This document shows, piece after piece, positions 48,314-61,700 of a stretch of 64,000 nucleotides of DNA. The position numbers were made by a program, and so were the translations under genes. The first letter of the stretch is position 1. Every line of letters starts with the position of its first letter. The notes beneath the pieces were generated by a model. It made no database searches and had not been told where the DNA came from. It saw nothing but the letters and a program-made list of their open reading frames with translations. The DNA comes from Mesaphorura yosii (lineage: Eukaryota; Arthropoda; Collembola; Poduromorpha; Tullbergiidae). The DNA lies in the NCBI GenBank assembly GCA_009869945.1, contig WIXG01000023.1, forward strand, positions 356,840 to 420,839, written 5' to 3'.

Positions 48314-51100
48314 AGATGCTGATGCGTTCAATACTACTGCTCCTTCCACGCCAATTGTCATAAAAGGCAGTGGCTCTGAGTTCTTCGTTGTTGCAATCCC
48401 AAACTCCATTACTCGTTCCAGAGCACATGATGATGCGTTAATTTCTGACGGCACGATACCACAATGAAAGATTTCTGTATCATGGTTTTACTGTATATAG
48501 CAGCTCCTGCTTAAGATTCATGAGGATGTATTGACGGGATTGACATCACTGAAATTGCAAACCAGACTGAAATGGAACCTCATAAAATGCACCCGCAATC
48601 ACTCATGGTTTCATTCATCACCATTTAGTGCTTTATACCTTCCGAGGTTCATCGATTGCGGCCCAATTCAAGCCTTGAACCAATCTGAAGAATCCAGCTG
48701 ACCGACGACACAACGTGCTGCAAAAGTTCGACTTTCCAGTGATAGCTATTACCCGAGAAACCAGGGGTACTTGGGCAAGCGTTGGCCGAACTTCGGTGTC
48801 TTGGTAATAGGTCGGCAAGGCGAGACCATCGGGCAATACTTTGGTGTTGATTTGGGCCAGCCGTTGGTACATAATGATAGCCAACTGAGAGGGCCCAGTG
48901 TGGGTGAAATGCGGGGGAAGTGTTGGCCCACTGATGCCAAGGGTTGGGATGAAACCGTTGGCCAACTGAGGGCCCCCGATGAAGACCCAGCGCACACGGA
49001 TAACTTTTGGCCATGTATATGGGGCCCAATGTAACTCCATGCAGATAATTTTGTGCTCTAATGACTTAACCCCCAAATGCATTTTGTGCCCTTGAAAATG
49101 TCGATCAAGTTGCACTGAGAGGACATAGCAAGGGCAGGAAACATTTTCATGTAAATAAGAACCGGGCACGCACAATAACAACGTGAAGCGGAACCACAGA
49201 TGAAGCATTTAAAAATAGAATTACTCTGCACAACAGATTCTGGAATCAGGAAGGATTCTGGTCCCAGCCCAGTAACGGTCCACGCGTTGAGGAGCGTGCC
49301 AAGTTTGTGTTATTGTTTTTCAAACTGGCGCTCTAAGTAGAAATTCGGCTTAGTTTTTATTGATCGACACATTTACATTCCTCTGAAACGCGAAACGCTT
49401 GAAAGACCTACACAATAATCAACGCGTGACTTTCGTGCGTCTGTTAATTTACGGGCTGCATGTGTTCTTATTCTGGCTGACTTTACTTCAACCTTCAACG
49501 ACAGAACGCTCAACAAACTTAATGGTTAATTTTAATGAATTGTGAAAGGTTTCCGTTGATGGTTGATTTCGTTACCATTGAACAATGGATCTCTTGAACA
49601 GAAGCTTGGCACACCTGCCAAACGACTAACGCCATCAATTTATGGCACCTTAACATTATTAGCCACGGTCGAGGGGCTTGGCTCCACATTTTATGACTGG
49701 AAATCCCGAAAATTGAGCATAGTTTCTAAAAAAGCTCACTAATTATGTGCATGTGTGTGAAATTTCTGCTTCTAAAAATAAACGTCTGTCACCAGATGCA
49801 AGTTCCTACCAATAAAAGGAAACCCTGAAGCCTTGTTGACCGCTCTAGCTGATTTCAGATCCAGTCAGTATCAAAATGAATGAACAGCAGTGAAATGATC
49901 TTTGCGAATCTGTTTTAATATGTAAACTGGCGGTAAACAATTTTAACGGCTTACAGCATACAAGCCGGCAAACTGCGGAAAATCCTGAAAAACCTTCGAC
50001 GCGTTGACTGAAATGAGTTTTACGGTGATGATGATCGCTAGCTCTGTACTGGAACACATTTCTTCTAGAGCCATAAACCTGAAATTTCCAGATTCATTTA
50101 TTTGGCAGCTTACTCTTAATACTAAAAGATTTCGTGAAGTCTTGTGAAGGCAAAGGCGAGGGGAATCCCGAAAATGTTGTCTTTTCGTGTTCTAAATTTG
50201 AACCCCATTCATTTCACCAGACTTTTAACATCTCGGGAAATATTCATCTTTTAACGCCTTCGCTTCTTCTTGTCTGCCATGCAAGCCACTGCAGGCAAAC
50301 TGCATATCCTCCAAATGCTATTCATCTGTATGATGTTTGAGGCAGACCAACTTTATAACTTTAACGATAGCCGGAGAAACGGAAAGTGAGTACAGTTTTT
50401 GTTTATGTTAAACGAACCTGCATATCTGCCGTCTGCTGCACGGATGCCGCTCCGTAAACTGATGATAGTCGGGATTTTAAAAAATCGGGAGTTTAACTTC
50501 TATGCGTTCTCGCCTGTATGTAGACAGTAACAGTTGGCATCTTGGCACGGCACGTTTGGATTTGTCAGTTTGTGTTCCATCCAATGCTAAATGGCATACG
50601 AGTTTGTGTTCGTGTGCTCCGAGATCTGAAGATCTGACTCTGATTCCTGGTGCAGTTTTACTTGAGACCTTAACAGCGTTATTTTTAGTCACTGCAGTTT
50701 ACAACACATAGCAGTCCACATAAGAAGGGTTCAGGAGTAGGAGTAGGAGTAGCTGAAGAAGTTGGTTCTGCATTAAAACATTCTTCGGACGTTAAAGTAA
50801 ATACGGTGACTAGTTTGTAACCGCAGACTCATAATTTTGAAATTAACACTGTTTGGATTCAAGCTCACGAGTTCTGAATTCGTGTCTCAAAGTGTTTAGA
50901 TCGTTCGGTGCATCATGAATTTCATTTGAGTCCTAATGACACGCATTCCAGCCGAGAACAAACTTACGTGAACCTTCACAAATCTGGATGAATTGGTGCT
51001 GGATATTTAGCCAGCAAACCTGCGCAGTGAACTAAGAATTAGCAAAACATTCTGGTGGTCCATAACAGTCAGCATTAATTTGGTTTTACAATCCAATGCA
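48314..51100. other. Intergenic, SDR gene to unknown gene
   Basis: About 2.8 kb. Holds the GC-rich repeat block at 48760-49030 and a short (GGAGTA)3 run at about 50733-50751. Frames seen across the repeat block are repeat-derived, not genes. Confidence 0.45.
48760..49030. repeat. GC-rich mosaic repeat with TTGGCC/GGGCCC words
   Basis: A 270-base block clearly richer in G+C than its surroundings. Words such as GTTGGCC, GGGCCAGC, GGGCCC, GTTGGCCCACTG and GTTGGCCAACTGAGG recur every 30-60 bases with imperfect dyads. Translated frames give Ala/Gly/Pro/Trp-rich repeats (for example GPSVGQRFHPNPW), a pattern I associate with interspersed repeats rather than genes. Confidence 0.55.
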
Positions 51101-51961
51101 ATGGAGAATATAACAGAAGAGCAGTCGTCCTCATCGCCGTTTACATCTTTGGAAAGAAAGGGAAAAACTAAAAATGACGAACAATTTGACTGTTGTGGCT
51201 CATTCCTGCTAGACGATTGTGGTCGCCACTGCACGGATCAACCAAGGCAGAAGAAGCGATCGGTGACCAAAATTCGGATGCTCAAACGTTTCGCAATTCC
51301 GTACTCTGAGATCGTTTCCGCGACTGGTGAAGACGAAGATAACAATATCATTAATCTGGACATTAGCAAAAGTTGTGCACAGGAACATGAGCACTCATCG
51401 ACTTCGGCTAGGTCGGTCCTGCAAGCGCCAGGTATTCGAATCCAACTGCACCTTCACCGCCCACTCAAATGGCATGTTACGGCGACAACGACTCCGACAT
51501 CGAAGGAAATCCATGTGCATGGGCGTGCATACGACGCTGGCCAGCTGAAAGCCGATGAGGATAACGAGGACGATGAGAGTGGCGATGATGAGAATGAGGA
51601 AGACGATTTGGGAGCGACGGACGGCCCGGAAGTTCGGTTGTTACTTACACCAGGCCTTGATTCTTGCGTTTCGTCGGCCAACCGAAGTGTGCAACCAGAA
51701 TGCAGCTTTGATGGAGAACGAGACGAGACTTTTGAATATTTTGAAACCGAGAGTCCCAAGATCAAGGCGCCTTGCATGTCGAAGGAGTTGAAGAGCCCTG
51801 CGCCCCTGACAAGCTACGCTACACAAATCAAGGCACAACGGCGGTCGAGCAGCAGCAGAAGTCGAGGGGCAGTCAAACACCGTCGCAAGAGAAGTATCAA
51901 GAAGCGGCATTCGTACAGCTCACATTATGACTTGGACTTCACGTCGGACGACAGTAAGTAA
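51101..51961 (+). CDS. Unknown protein with acidic block and basic Ser/Arg tail
   Basis: 286-codon open frame from ATG 51101. N-terminal part with a Cys-containing segment (DEQFDCCGSFLLDDCGRHC), basic QKKRSVTKIRMLKRF, then an acidic run DEDNEDDESGDDENEEDDLG, a part with PEVRLLLTPGLDSC and ETFEYFETESPK, and a basic tail RRSSSSRSRGAVKHRRKRS. The frame can end at TAA 51959. Alternatively GTAAGT after 51953 is a strong donor; a 48-base intron with a very good pyrimidine tract leads to 52002, where a phase-compatible frame runs 56 codons to TAA 52174 (340 residues). No known family, signal peptide or membrane helix. Possibly nuclear by charge pattern; that is a guess. Confidence 0.6.
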   Translation: MENITEEQSSSSPFTSLERKGKTKNDEQFDCCGSFLLDDCGRHCTDQPRQKKRSVTKIRMLKRFAIPYSEIVSATGEDEDNNIINLDISKSCAQEHEHSSTSARSVLQAPGIRIQLHLHRPLKWHVTATTTPTSKEIHVHGRAYDAGQLKADEDNEDDESGDDENEEDDLGATDGPEVRLLLTPGLDSCVSSANRSVQPECSFDGERDETFEYFETESPKIKAPCMSKELKSPAPLTSYATQIKAQRRSSSSRSRGAVKHRRKRSIKKRHSYSSHYDLDFTSDDSK

Positions 51962-52174
51962 ACACAATTTTGATGGGTTTTCCTATTTGTACTTGTCCCA
52001 GTCTATCTCTTCAAACCGATAGCGATCTCATGCGAAGCGATGTATGAAGTCCGGATAATTGCCAACACATTTTGCATGACATCTGAATTTTGGCAGGTTG
52101 TGCCAAACTGTCAGGCGATTCTTTGGATGACTAACACGGAAAAGATTCAAACTGAGATAAAGATCCTATTATAA

Positions 52175-52474
52175 ATATGCAGCTGTAAACTATAAACACT
52201 GAATTTTGTATATTCGGTGTGTTTACTTATTGCAGAAGTGTAATTATTTATAAACACAACCACACTCTGCCGGATTAGCCAATTTCTTGGGCGTGAGACA
52301 AAACGCCTTCGCAGTTCGCGGAATGCCCCACAGCCCAGATGCAGTTTCGTATCAGTCGAGCCGCGAGCGGAGAGAAGAGGTCGAAGTATACATTTATGAT
52401 ACGCCTTCCACTGCCAAAACTGACGGGTTTAATCCGGATTCTTGGTTTAATTCTGAGAAAATTGCAAACTTTCA
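52175..52474. other. Short spacer
   Basis: About 300 bases between two facing gene ends; nothing else seen. Confidence 0.35.
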
Positions 52475-52872
52475 TTAAAATGCTGCTAGCCTATCTTTTG
52501 TTTCATCTAATTGCTGATTGCCCTTGAAATACCCGCCATTGGGCACAGTGGCGCCAGAATTAAGTACTGAAAGCTGGCAAACCGGATGCGTTACGCAATA
52601 CGCAGTTTCGACGTCTAAAGATGACACTTCCTGATAAAACGAATTCCAAACCGGAACGAAATCAGAATTGCTCTCCGGCTGCGTAGCAATTTGATATTTG
52701 AAGCTGACATTTGTGGTACGACCTGCTGTGACTCTGGCGTTAGTTTTTATTGCAATCATAATAATTCTCGATTCTCCAGGCAGTCGAAATGAGAGCAAGT
52801 GTTCATACAGATAACGAAGGTTTAAGTATCCCTGCCGAGTGTCGGGTTTCAGGATTCTCTGAAGGACAGGAC
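52475..52872 (-). CDS. Terminal exon of an unknown protein
   Basis: A clean acceptor (CTTGCCAG) after 52872 leads to 131 codons and a stop. The peptide looks genuine: YLYEHLLSFRLPGESRIIMI, TTNVSFKYQIATQ, NSDFVPVWNSFYQEVSSLDV, and two Cys in YCVTHPVCQLSVLN. It has the feel of an extracellular beta-rich domain, but I do not recognise the family. Phase 1 at the acceptor means at least one upstream exon, which I could not find with confidence between 52880 and 54190. Confidence 0.5.
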
Positions 52873-54194
52873 CTGGCAAGACACAGGAATCATGCTCATT
52901 GTCATTTCACATATCGCATTTTTGCATTTACTGTTGTCGTGCCGCTGCTCTGTACTTTCCGACTCGGCAGGATGCCAAAGTAATTTTTCGGGGTGATGCG
53001 GTGGCGATGCGGTGCATGGTCACGTAATCAACGGAGAATGGTTCAGATCTTTCCTGCTTGAGGCCTCAACAAGTCATGCTATTAGACCATAACCCAATTT
53101 TAGCATGATCATAAAGTTGTGACAGATGAAATGACTTTATACATTGGGGCAAAGAGTGTCGGTTGAGTAGGCATGTCATTAAGCGAAGGACAGAAAACCG
53201 AAACATGAAAACTAATGCTTAGTGCAAGATGATTTCAACGTGCTTTGTGATGATCATTGCATTGCAAAATTGGACACAACCGCGGTGCGGCACGAAGGTT
53301 GAAATTCATCCCTCCCATCGACGAAACTAAAAATTACGGTATGGCAATTGCATGAAATCGAAATGAATGAAACGGCAGCCGAGTGTATTGATTCCGAAAG
53401 CAATTACCTTATCCTGGAGCTAGAGAACTGCATCCAAGGTATATTGATTGTTACGATCATGATAATATCTTCGACTTTTACCCGTAGTTAACACTTTCAC
53501 GAAGCCCCAGAACATCACCGTTAAAATTTTTATACCGACTACATTATTAATGTTCACAGTCGCTTCTGTGTCTTGATGATTAGTGCGGGGTTTCGGCTCT
53601 GCTTTCATTTTATTACCGCCAGAATCAGAAAACGGCACCGGCATAGCATGGCGTTGAAGACCAAGTGTGGATTTCCAGTTTCACTTGCTTTCACATCCTC
53701 GCTGCATCCATAAAATTTTATTCTTATGATTGTTATGATGGCTTCTGTAGGAAAGAGTATTGACAGCACCAACGTCTTTATGCGTGTACGCAATGTGTGG
53801 GTGAGGAGTATTCAGTAGTGAGCGAGCGAAATTGAACGGCTAGTGTTTGTATCTGGTATAGGAATTAAATGACTACTATTACTGACAATGTGCGCATTTA
53901 TTTATTGTACACTTCAAAGCAAAAAGGATAACAAAATGGCCGATCGATACTAACGAAAGTTTCGTTGACATTCAATTGTTGAGGGCTGTTCAAGATCACA
54001 AACGTGCGAATTCATAAACTGTTCAAATGACGTGAAGTGGTTGAAGCATCGTTTGAATCAATGATTAGCCACTGATCGTAATGTTCGTAATACATATGAC
54101 CAATTAGAACACGCCCGGAACTTAAAACGTCAACTTTTTATTCATACTTTGCTACTTTTTGTCTTTTGTAGAATATTAAACGACGTTCACGAAC
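52873..54194. other. Non-coding stretch
   Basis: About 1.3 kb. Should include upstream exons of the 52.5 kb gene, but none are clear. The minus-strand frames at 53420-53793 are unconvincing. Confidence 0.3.
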
Positions 54195-55761
54195 TCAAGC
54201 TTCCGTGCCCAGCGGTTTCATGCAACAGCAGCAAGGAAGCTTGCTAAAGAACGGAATTTGTTTCGCTGGGTGGTGGAGCTCGATGTGTTCTTCGTAAAGC
54301 CCGCGATTAAACTTTTTAATTAGCTCCATTAAACGAACCGGAATGCCTTCATCATTAAAGTCGTAAATCTTGATATAATGGAGGCTTTCCATGCTCAGCA
54401 GTGCTTTTGCAATGTCGTAAGTGATTCCGTCACTTCCTCTGCGGCCGCAGTGCAGGAGCTGGAGCGATGTCAGACTTGTCAGTATCGTAATGTACGCCAG
54501 CTCAATTGAACTGCAGAGGATCTTCTTGAACTGAAGTGACTCAATTGTTGGAGGCAGTTTCTCGATGCCGGCTCAGGCTTCCCAGTCTTCTCATACTTCA
54601 ATAAAGATATGAGTCGTACATGAAGTACCTTCAAAGATTTGATTTTGCTAACTGAACACACCCATGTCCAGAGTCAAATATTGCTCCGACAGTCCTGTGT
54701 GATACGCGTGGAATGAGTTGATAAATATCATCGTTGCGTTGCGAAATTATTGTTGATGACAATTCGCAGATCATCTCGAAATCGATTAACCCTGCCCCAG
54801 TTTTCCACTTGCGCCGTGAAGTTAACCAAACTTGTGCATTTCCGAAGGATTCTTGCCCAATAATTCTGGAATAGTCTGACGTTTGGATTGCCGGTATCGT
54901 AAAGTTCGGGACGCAGTCTTGGGAATTGGTAGGAGTAGTCAGTCAGCAGTTTCGGTGCGGAGAAGTACTGCGATTCTGACGTTAGCATGTTGCGATAGAG
55001 GACCAGGCTCAGTATTCTAAGAGAAGTCCGGTGCCTTTCGATGAACACTTTCAGCTGTGTAGATTCTCATCGACACTGCTTGTGGGACAGGCGAAGTTTG
55101 CTGAGCACGAACTTAACCAACAAGGAATGAACGGGATGGATGTTCTATACCTCCAGCTTCGATGCGTTAATCTTACCCCGCAGATAAATCATGTTGGCAT
55201 TAAAAACAAGTAAATTATCCTCAGAACCATCCCGCAACGTTCCATAATGAAATATTAAGGAGGTTAAGTTCGGAAATTCGCATGAAACAAGCTCCTCGTT
55301 TGGATTTGGGTTGATGTATTCTGGTCATTAGACTGTACTGACGGAATTCCAAGTAGCGAAGGCTGTCGACCATTGGTAAAAGCATTTCACGTGTGATTAA
55401 GTAGCCCATTGGTCCAATAACATCCGTTTTCTCAACATATTGCGGGCAGCTGGATAAAATAATCCAAGAATCGGCTAGAATGAGCGATGAATCAACGAAT
55501 CGTTCGCTTCCTACCGAAATGCGCTCAGAGGAACTGTTGATGAGTCGTTTCTGGGGTGATCTTTAAAGAAAGTGTCCGGAATCTCAAAAATCCGACATCT
55601 CGTACTTGTGACGCGTGCCAAGAATGGGAAGTTATGCGCTTCTTTGCCGGGTACAACTGTATTAAGTCCATCCAAAACTTCAATTTCACGTTTAAATGTC
55701 CGATTAACTTGTCGTACAACCACCTTGTTTTCTTGGCTAAATAATTTCCACAACTGTGAAC
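54195..55761 (-). pseudogene. Leucine-rich (possibly F-box/LRR) protein gene, frameshifted
   Basis: Pieces in order on the minus strand: an F-box-like segment (LWKLFSQENKVVVRQVNRTF, 55515-55761); a leucine-rich part (55151-55474) that starts in one frame (SCPQYVEKTDVIGPMGY, LPMVDSLRYLEFRQYS) and continues in another (EFPNLTSLIFHYGTL, NLLVFNANMIYLRGKINASK); an exon 55054 downward (LKVFIERHRTSLRILSLVLY) joined in phase 0; then IKSLKVLHVRLISLL and, in another frame, IEKLPPTIESLQFKKIL to the end LPCCCCMKPLGTEA. Frame changes occur near 55325, 54720, 54650 and 54570 without splice sites. Most likely a pseudogene; sequencing indels are the alternative. F-box/LRR proteins recruit substrates to SCF ubiquitin ligases. 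Confidence 0.62.
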
Positions 55762-58700
55762 CTGTGAGCAAAAAACGCATGCACACATATGAGACGATGG
55801 AAATGGAAGCATGTATACCCATGAAAGTGGCCACAGGCCACTGCTGAGATCCTTAACTTACGGCTGGCCAAATTGACTCCAAACTCTTATCATTCGTGCA
55901 TAAAAGGTCTCTGGGTGCTTCTGAAATTCATTTATGTCACATGAGCCGGATCAACAATTCCTGATGCCGCAAATGCAGTTACCCATATTGAGTTGAACGC
56001 GCAATTCCCAAGAAGTCGGAGTGATCTTGTCGCTCACACACATCACGATGAGCTTTTCTTTTTACTTTATTGCTGGGCATGCTTGGGTAATTGTCTGAGG
56101 AACTCCAGGCGACTGAGTATGTGTCTATAATAGAGCACGTCAATCTGAATTTCGAATAGAGTTGACATGTGAGAATTACCTCACATGTGCGTGCGCTGCG
56201 GATCCGCGGCGCGGGTACAGAATTCCAGTCGAACGCTCCCACAATTTATTCAACTTCGCATATTGACGTTGTGTCCTGTGGCTTTCTTGGAAATGAGCTT
56301 AGAGTTTTACATCATTTATCATTTGCACGTTGTTTTCAGAATAAATACAAAAAGACGAGAGACAAAGGGAGAATCAATTGAGTTGACATTCGACATCGAC
56401 ACCGTGTGAAATGGCGAAATATACAGATGAAAGCATTATCATTTACAATTGTACGATTCCACAACTGCACGTTTACGCGTGTTCAGCGGATACAAATAAC
56501 GAAGAAAATTGATTTATTGAGTCGTCCCACGCAATTCAATGTAGCGCGGAGAAAGCATCAAGCCAAACCAAGCCAAGCCTGTCTATTTTTTGTTTTCTGC
56601 AATAATAACATCTTTATTACGGCTGGAGTGAAAGTAAATATAAGATACAAGTGATTATGTACAATTTATCTTCTTCACGCCACGCCGAATCAAGCTGCAC
56701 AGTACAGTAATACAGTGATCAGTGTTTCGCAAATGGATTCATTGATCCCGGATAAATCCTAGGAAAGTAGTGCATCTCGCCGCCAAAGCCATAGCCAAAC
56801 GCCTCGTCAATGATCATGAAGATGTAATGCAACCGGGTGGTCTCTCTGTCATATGGTACACGAATAATCAAACCACGCTGGCTTCTTCAAGTGTCTTGAG
56901 ACAGACCAACCAATGTGAATGTATCGAATTCTGTTTATTCACCTCGACAAAAGTAGCAGGTTGTAGAGACTGAATGCTGGAATCTTCCAGGCCAGGCTCG
57001 GCACTGGCCATCCAAAATCGAAGCAAAAGTGAATCATTGCAAAAAAAGCTAACCACATTAACTGTAAGCACAATGCAATGCTCTGAACATCAGCCAAGCT
57101 TTATATTTCGTAGAATTTGTAGCCAACCAAGCAATAAACGCATTCCACTGGACCTGGACTCTGTATTGTAGTCTTCTCGGAAGGTATTTCTTCCACGAAA
57201 TGGGTAGCATAAACTGAACTTTGAGCTGCTGTTGGATTCAGGCTCCTACTCACGGAGAAAGCGAAAATCGAAACGGACGAGTGAACCGCAAAAGGCAAAA
57301 GCGATGTAATCGTGTAAGCGGTAATATGTTACGCGTTTATAGACTGGAAAATATAAAATACCAGCTCAAGCCGATCTCAGCCAAGCCAGTGAGCCAGTTG
57401 TTTCCAGCCTTGTTGCGAATTTAGAAGAATTTTGCCGGTCCAGCTGCGGTAGTCAATCGGTCATTCACATGCATAATGTAAAAATAGACGGAATGAGCTC
57501 CGCTGCCGTTTGTAATATCTCAATTTCAGCTATCCATACCGTATAAATCAAAAGGTTTCCTTCTGAGATTCTGAACCTAATCAAAATATTGTAATGGATA
57601 TGCGCTTTCTACTGTCACATCTCTCGAATAAACTCGTTTGGTCCTAACGTCCTTGCCTTGTTCTGGTAGCCAATAATTCAAAAATTAGGCAAGTACATGA
57701 ACGGATTGAACTAAATAGGGCAATGCAAAGATACTTTAGCATTTGGCTTTGGCTGCGAACAACGAACAAGCCACCAGGATTTATGCATGCAAAATACGTA
57801 CATGATTAACAAGTGCTTAGCTTATCAAAGGACAGCGGCAGAGTACGGCACAGAGGAAAGAATACCCACCGGCCTAGTTACACAACAACTCGACAACCGG
57901 AGATATTTTATTCGTCTAGTTCAAAAGTTTCCCAATATTTGAGTGCGTTTGTGCCCGGCGTTGCCTGTGCCGTGTGTGGGCTATTTTGACTTTGATCTCT
58001 GGTCTGGGCTGCTGCGACTGCTAGACTGAAACAGAACTTGCTTGAGGTCGATTCTTGTTGCTTACTGTCTGTATTTTCTAGTTTGTACTTGTATGTACTC
58101 GTTTCAGCATCACTGATCGCAAGTTGTGCGTTGTGCTCTGCTCAGATGTAATAGAAACTTTAGTTGTAGTAGTTCCCAGTCCTGATACGCTGTTATGCAT
58201 TCTCAATAATATGCTGGACATGGAGTTACATCAATTTGCCAATTCCCTTTGCCAATACATCGATTTCTGCAGATGAGGATTGTGGCCCGCAGTACACTTT
58301 TGCATGAATAAACTTACCATTTCTTTGGTAGATCGAATCATCTTGGAAATGGACGAAAATTTGGCAATGCACACGCAAACCGCAGCCTAACAAGAAATTA
58401 TGAAACGGTCAGTTTAATCTGCTCAGTTGTTTGGGTTCAATTGTTTTGCTGGCAGCTCTGAAAACTTCACCGATCTTTATTTGCATTGACTGACGATGAT
58501 GAGACGTGATTCGCTAAAAGCATCTGGAATTTTGTTCAGCGAATTCTTGATTTCTCAATTCTGGACGTAATGAATGCAATACAGCACACACAACGCACGC
58601 ACGAGGCGTGGCGAAGAAAGTAAAGGCTTGCTTTTGCCTATGCCTTGGACTTTGCCTTGCACGGTATTGTGAAAAGTTAAGCTTTAGATCGTTCTTGACT

Positions 58701-61700
58701 CGAGAGAATTTCTCAAGATTTTTAAGCTACTCTCTGTTTTTATCATTAAATTCCCAGTGGGACATTGCCATTCTGCTGCCCGCCTGCTATCATACTATGG
58801 GTATATTCAACTCCACGAGGATTCCAAAAAATTAAAGCCCTCTTCCATTCTGCCTCGCAACTGCTACTGCTGTGCCGTGTCAAATGTAAAGTTTTTTCTC
58901 GTTTCGCAGTACTGTGGGCAAGTCTCGCAACTCGCAGATGTGACTCGTAAATTGAGCTTGATTTCCACTCTCCCGCTTGGAGTGTGGCGTGAGGTCATTT
59001 GAGATATGACTTGGACTTGAGAAACATGACATGACGGAGGAAGAAGCAGGCGAGAGGTGTTTATAAATCATACACGGGCCAAATCAGCGGGGAGACTCCG
59101 TCAGAAGTCAGCAGCCGAAGTGAAGACGAGGCTCAGAATGTATAAAATTGAATTGAATGAAATGAAAATGAGAGTCTACTTGACTTTGACATTCATAAGG
59201 AAATTCAAACTCTTCTTACAGGTCATGTCACTGCCACTACTGCTACGTACCACGTACGTAGTATAAATGACTTATAAAATTCCTCGCAGGGTATAAATAT
59301 CAGAACGTCCTGCGTGCGTAGCAAATGCCTCAGCAGTCAGCTATTTCATGACGCGACACGTGGAACGTGCACAGAAAGTATTCGTATGTGGCAATGCAAT
59401 TTTTGCTCCGCGTGCGTGGAAAGCAGGTTTTCATATTAAACGTGACAACATTGATTCAATTATTTGCGGTGTGCATGCTTGTAAACAAGATCTTATGGTG
59501 AATATTCCAGTCCAATCCTAGCTTGAATTTTAAAAGGAGTCGTCGACGTACAAAATGCTTTGTCATTTCGGTTTGACATGGAATTTGAAACAAACGAATT
59601 CAGAGCTCACTGACTCACTACACCTTCCTGAGAAGAGAAAAATGCATATGTCACAAATCAGCTTTAGCATTATCATGACACATAAATCATAACATACGGA
59701 TTTCTCTGAACGTGCATGAGCTGGCGAGACGATAAGAAAACTCAGATAAACCACTTGTAACTTGGCTCGGGCTTAGGCGTGGAGGACCACCCACGCATAA
59801 TTTGTGCCACGCGGACACGTGGTTCAATGATTGAATGATTTACAAGAGGAAAGAGTTGATTTAAGATTTGCGTACAGCTAATTATTGGTTAGTGCAGGGT
59901 GGCTTACTCATTAACCAACACCGCAGTTCCTCATCGACAGGCTTTTGTATTCTGTGAACCGATGCAAGCCTGCATTTTTAGCCAACACGTTATTCGCATT
60001 TTCTGACAATTGCATCGCATAAAATATTTAAACCCAACCACGTATCCCTTCCTTACGCCGGTGCATTCACATTACGTAATGCGCAATTTACGAGCACAAA
60101 AGTGCATCGCGACCGCGTGCTTAACTCACTTAATGTAGCTCATGTAGCCTAATTTAGCTCATGTATCATGCATGAGTTCGAGCTTGGACCTGAAGCGAGA
60201 CGAGTTAAATTATCTCTCGAATTTAAGATATGTTGTACCGAAGCGAAGGTGAACCTGCGCTGCTGCTGGCGTCGCGATTAAGCAGAGCCGTGTACAGAAC
60301 AGATGCACTGAGATAGAACACATGTGCATCTGTGCATTGCATTCAACAATGCAGGCAAGGCAAGAACTAAGAACAGAGATCATTCTTATTCGCATTATCG
60401 GCTGGCTCCATTCATAATGCCTTGAATCCTTTCGTGCGCGTACGCTCAGCATCAGCATCCGCCCGCTTGAGTCAGTAGAGTTTCAGAGCTCAGAGAGGAA
60501 CGTCATGCACTCAGCGTCAGTGCGCCTGTGACTTTGGAGCCAGCAGACGATTGTTGCATACGCGAACGCAAAGTGTAAGCTTGGATCGTAAATTACTGCC
60601 CTTAATCAGAGGAAGAATTATTCAACTGTGTCATTGTGTGGGTGGAAGGCAGTGTGGGCCTGCCCGGACTGGAATCTAACTCATACATGTACGTACAGTG
60701 CACAGGTGTTTGTTGTTTACATTTTTTGTGTACTTAGTGCTAAGGCTCTGTGTACAGTCTATTATTAAATTCCAAGTTACACACGAGAGAGATACGATGC
60801 TGTTGGAATACTGGACGTAGACGTATTATTCAGTGACGTGAGTTTATAATTCCATTCCATGTATGGTGGCTTAGCCGGCGGTTCATTCCAGTTGTAATTG
60901 CGAGCCCCAGCCGCGAATATCATAACATCCTGTTTCCTCTTTTTTTGCTAGCCTAATTCTCGCTTGCCATTTGCGATTCATGGTCCATGAATTTTCATTT
61001 TCGAGCACCATACGACTGACACGAGACAACACGAACACGCTCATGTTCAGCCACACGAAGCCGGTGACTCGAATTTTCTACGTTTTAGTGAGAATTCAAT
61101 TCACTTATTCACCTCAAGGCGCTCGAGGTTTATAGTTACAGTTTGCAAATGATCAGAGATCAAGTACCATAGGTTTCTTGAGTCGCGTCGTTGCCCTCTT
61201 GGGTTTGGATTACATTTTTGTTCTCACTTTGTTGTTGTGCTTGTGGCGTGGTGATCGTGACTTTGCATTCGACTTATTTGGTGCACCAATATCCCTTTTG
61301 GATCTTGGATGCTTTTAACCCTAAATAGGTAAGCAAAATGGAATTATACGCTCAATTTGCATAAGATCATAGCTAAATGGGTATCACATCGCTTTCTAAG
61401 AACGGAGTTCCGTATTTAATGATCAGGCAGACCATGCTGCTGGTGCCAGATGCTTCGTGATTCTGTCGTATTGATGGTTTACAAAGTTTCACTATTGTTC
61501 GAAATGTGAGATCTTGTGAATGAAAGCCGTTGATTTGCAAAAAGTATGTATAAATAGCTTATGTAAAATCAAAGTCGTGTTGTGCGTGACCGTCCATTCA
61601 AACACTGGCATTAATGCGTTTATATTAGCTGATTTTGAATGAAGCTATGCATTGTGCACGTCTGACTGAAAAACATTAAGCTGGTGGTACTTGCGAATAA

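Noticed and set aside
48633-49208. 191-codon minus-strand frame and its companions
   Set aside because: They translate the GC-rich repeat block; the Gly/Pro/Trp periodicity comes from the repeat, not from a protein.
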